Of a DNA stretch of 6,554 nt, positions 5,609-6,554 are shown piece by piece. The notes under the pieces are model-generated. The model worked only from the letters and a program-made list of their open reading frames with translations. It made no database searches and was not told the DNA's origin. The position numbers were made by a program, and so were the translations under genes. This DNA comes from CAYUKK01 sp964445305 (GTDB lineage: Bacteria; Acidobacteriota; Aminicenantia; Aminicenantales; UBA8522). The stretch lies in contig CAYUKK010000182.1 of the NCBI GenBank assembly GCA_964445305.1, positions 1 through 6,554 of the forward strand. The letters are read 5' to 3'. Within the stretch, counting starts at the first letter, position 1. Each line of letters opens with the position of its first letter.

Positions 5609-6554
5609 CTACCTTTCCGGTCTGGACACACGCATGAGCAGACCCAGCAAGATGAGGACGCCGGCGACCGTGAGGTCGATTCTCCATGCCCTCCCATCTT
5701 GGTAATAAAGGAGAACAAGGAAAGAGACGGCGGCAAAGGCGAAGCCGAAGGCGATAAGCGTCAGGCCGATGACCCCGAAGGGAGAAAAGGCTTTCCTCTC
5801 CTGGCCTTCAAACAGGAATGGTCTTTCTAAATCCGCAAAGAACGCCTCCCGCCGAGCCATCTCCTCGGCGGGCGTCGGCCGCGATCGAGTGCCCCACCAC
5901 ATGCCCAGAATCGTCGCCGCCACGCTGAGGACGGTGGCCACCGAATTCCAGGCGCTGCGCAGCCAGAAATCGAGGCGAGCGTTGACTCTCATTTCCTCGA
6001 CGAACATTTGGACAAGGAAGAAGTTGGCGAGGACGAGCAAAACGCCGGTCAGGGAGCCGGCCACAACTCCCCAGAGAGCCCCCCGGGCATTGAATCTCTT
6101 GAAGAGGAGACCGAAGACAAGCGGAATCATGATCGCCGGCCCGAAGGCGCTGAAAATGCGGAACATGATATCCATCAGGTTAAAGCCCTTGAGGGAGTTG
6201 AAGAGAACAGCGAGGAGGATAGTCAAAACGCCGATGACGATGGTGAAGAGACGACCCAGAAAGACTTCCTCCTTCTCCGAAAGATCCGGCTTTATTTTCT
6301 TTTTATAAAAATCTCGAGTCAGGACGCCCGACAGGGTGTTGAATTCCGAACCCAAGGTTGACATTGTCGAGCTGATGACCGCCGCCAGGACAAAGCCCAT
6401 CAGGCCGATGGGGAGAATTTTCAAACTGATGATGGCATAGACTTCCTTGGCGTTCTCGATGCCGGGGACAAGGACTCGAGCCGCCAGGCCGGGGAAAAAG
6501 AAAAGGGGCGGCATGATAAACATCAAGAAAGCAATCCACCCGATCATCTTCCGC
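5609..6554 (-). CDS. Sodium:solute symporter (SSS family), C-terminal part
   Basis: The frame is open to the right edge (codons read ...RKMIGW), so the N-terminal half is outside the window and the ATG at 6545 is an internal methionine. About 315 C-terminal residues are present. Counting from that methionine, hydrophobic segments lie near 1-20, 40-66, 98-120, 127-150, 157-182, 200-220, 256-282 and 289-307. The diagnostic stretch AAVISSTMSTLGSEFNTLSGVLTRDFY (55-81) matches the SSS helix whose Ser/Thr residues help bind sodium. A cytoplasmic loop (221-255) with PTPAEEMARREAFFADLERP resembles the one seen in SSS proteins encoded beside sugar-acid genes. SSS proteins use the sodium gradient to import sugars, uronates, sialic acids, amino acids or short organic acids. 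The gene converges on the catabolic operon, and its promoter lies outside the window, so co-regulation is not shown. The family is firm, the substrate unknown. Confidence 0.9.
   Translation of the reverse strand, partial: RKMIGWIAFLMFIMPPLFFFPGLAARVLVPGIENAKEVYAIISLKILPIGLMGFVLAAVISSTMSTLGSEFNTLSGVLTRDFYKKKIKPDLSEKEEVFLGRLFTIVIGVLTILLAVLFNSLKGFNLMDIMFRIFSAFGPAIMIPLVFGLLFKRFNARGALWGVVAGSLTGVLLVLANFFLVQMFVEEMRVNARLDFWLRSAWNSVATVLSVAATILGMWWGTRSRPTPAEEMARREAFFADLERPFLFEGQERKAFSPFGVIGLTLIAFGFAFAAVSFLVLLYYQDGRAWRIDLTVAGVLILLGLLMRVSRPER

Noticed and set aside
4455..5687. A 410-codon open frame on the minus strand, lying over the whole Gfo/Idh/MocA gene and the convergent gap
   Set aside because: The plus-strand protein has all family motifs and a strong Shine-Dalgarno. 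The antisense product has no recognisable domain and looks like a shadow of G/C-rich codon use.
5769..6308. A 179-codon plus-strand frame opposite the symporter
   Set aside because: The very basic, low-complexity translation is the mirror of hydrophobic transmembrane codons on the other strand; the SSS motif shows which strand is coding.

Overview
The window is a bacterial chromosomal segment with densely packed genes, moderately high G+C coding sequence and one conspicuously A/T-rich regulatory gap. It holds seven protein-coding genes, two of them cut by the window edges. I see no RNA genes, mobile elements, CRISPR arrays or integration scars. The set of families (an SSS transporter beside a Gfo/Idh/MocA oxidoreductase, with Thermotoga-like KDG kinase and KDPG aldolase) suggests a free-living heterotroph that eats sugars and sugar acids. 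It could be of Acidobacteriota/Aminicenantes type, but that placement is only an impression and is not shown by the sequence.

Layout: (1) A leftward operon, 2057 to 1, encodes 2-keto-3-deoxygluconate (KDG) kinase, KDPG aldolase and the N-terminal third of a class III PLP aminotransferase. Gaps are 25 and 9 nt, and the last Shine-Dalgarno overlaps the preceding stop. (2) A 141-bp A/T-rich divergent intergenic region, 2058-2198, carries two well-formed sigma70-type promoters facing opposite ways over the same bases, plus a pair of TCATGA palindromes in the kdgK leader. (3) A rightward operon, 2199 to 5534, encodes an M20 metallo-deacylase/peptidase, a zinc-dependent medium-chain dehydrogenase (coupled by an ATGA overlap) and a Gfo/Idh/MocA oxidoreductase. 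(4) Converging on it from the right edge is the 3' part of a sodium:solute symporter gene, after a 74-bp gap with no obvious terminator.

How the genes may work together: the kinase and aldolase form the lower, semi-phosphorylative Entner-Doudoroff branch (KDG to KDPG to pyruvate plus glyceraldehyde-3-phosphate). This is the common exit for hexuronates, hexonates and amino-sugar acids. The symporter is a plausible importer. The two dehydrogenases could interconvert alcohol and keto groups of a sugar derivative. The unusual parts are the M20 deacylase and the class III aminotransferase, which together suggest an N-acylated, nitrogen-containing substrate, for example an N-acyl amino-sugar acid, with pyruvate from the aldolase as a possible amino acceptor. 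That pathway is inference: the enzyme that would produce KDG (dehydratase, ammonia-lyase or reductase) is not in this window.
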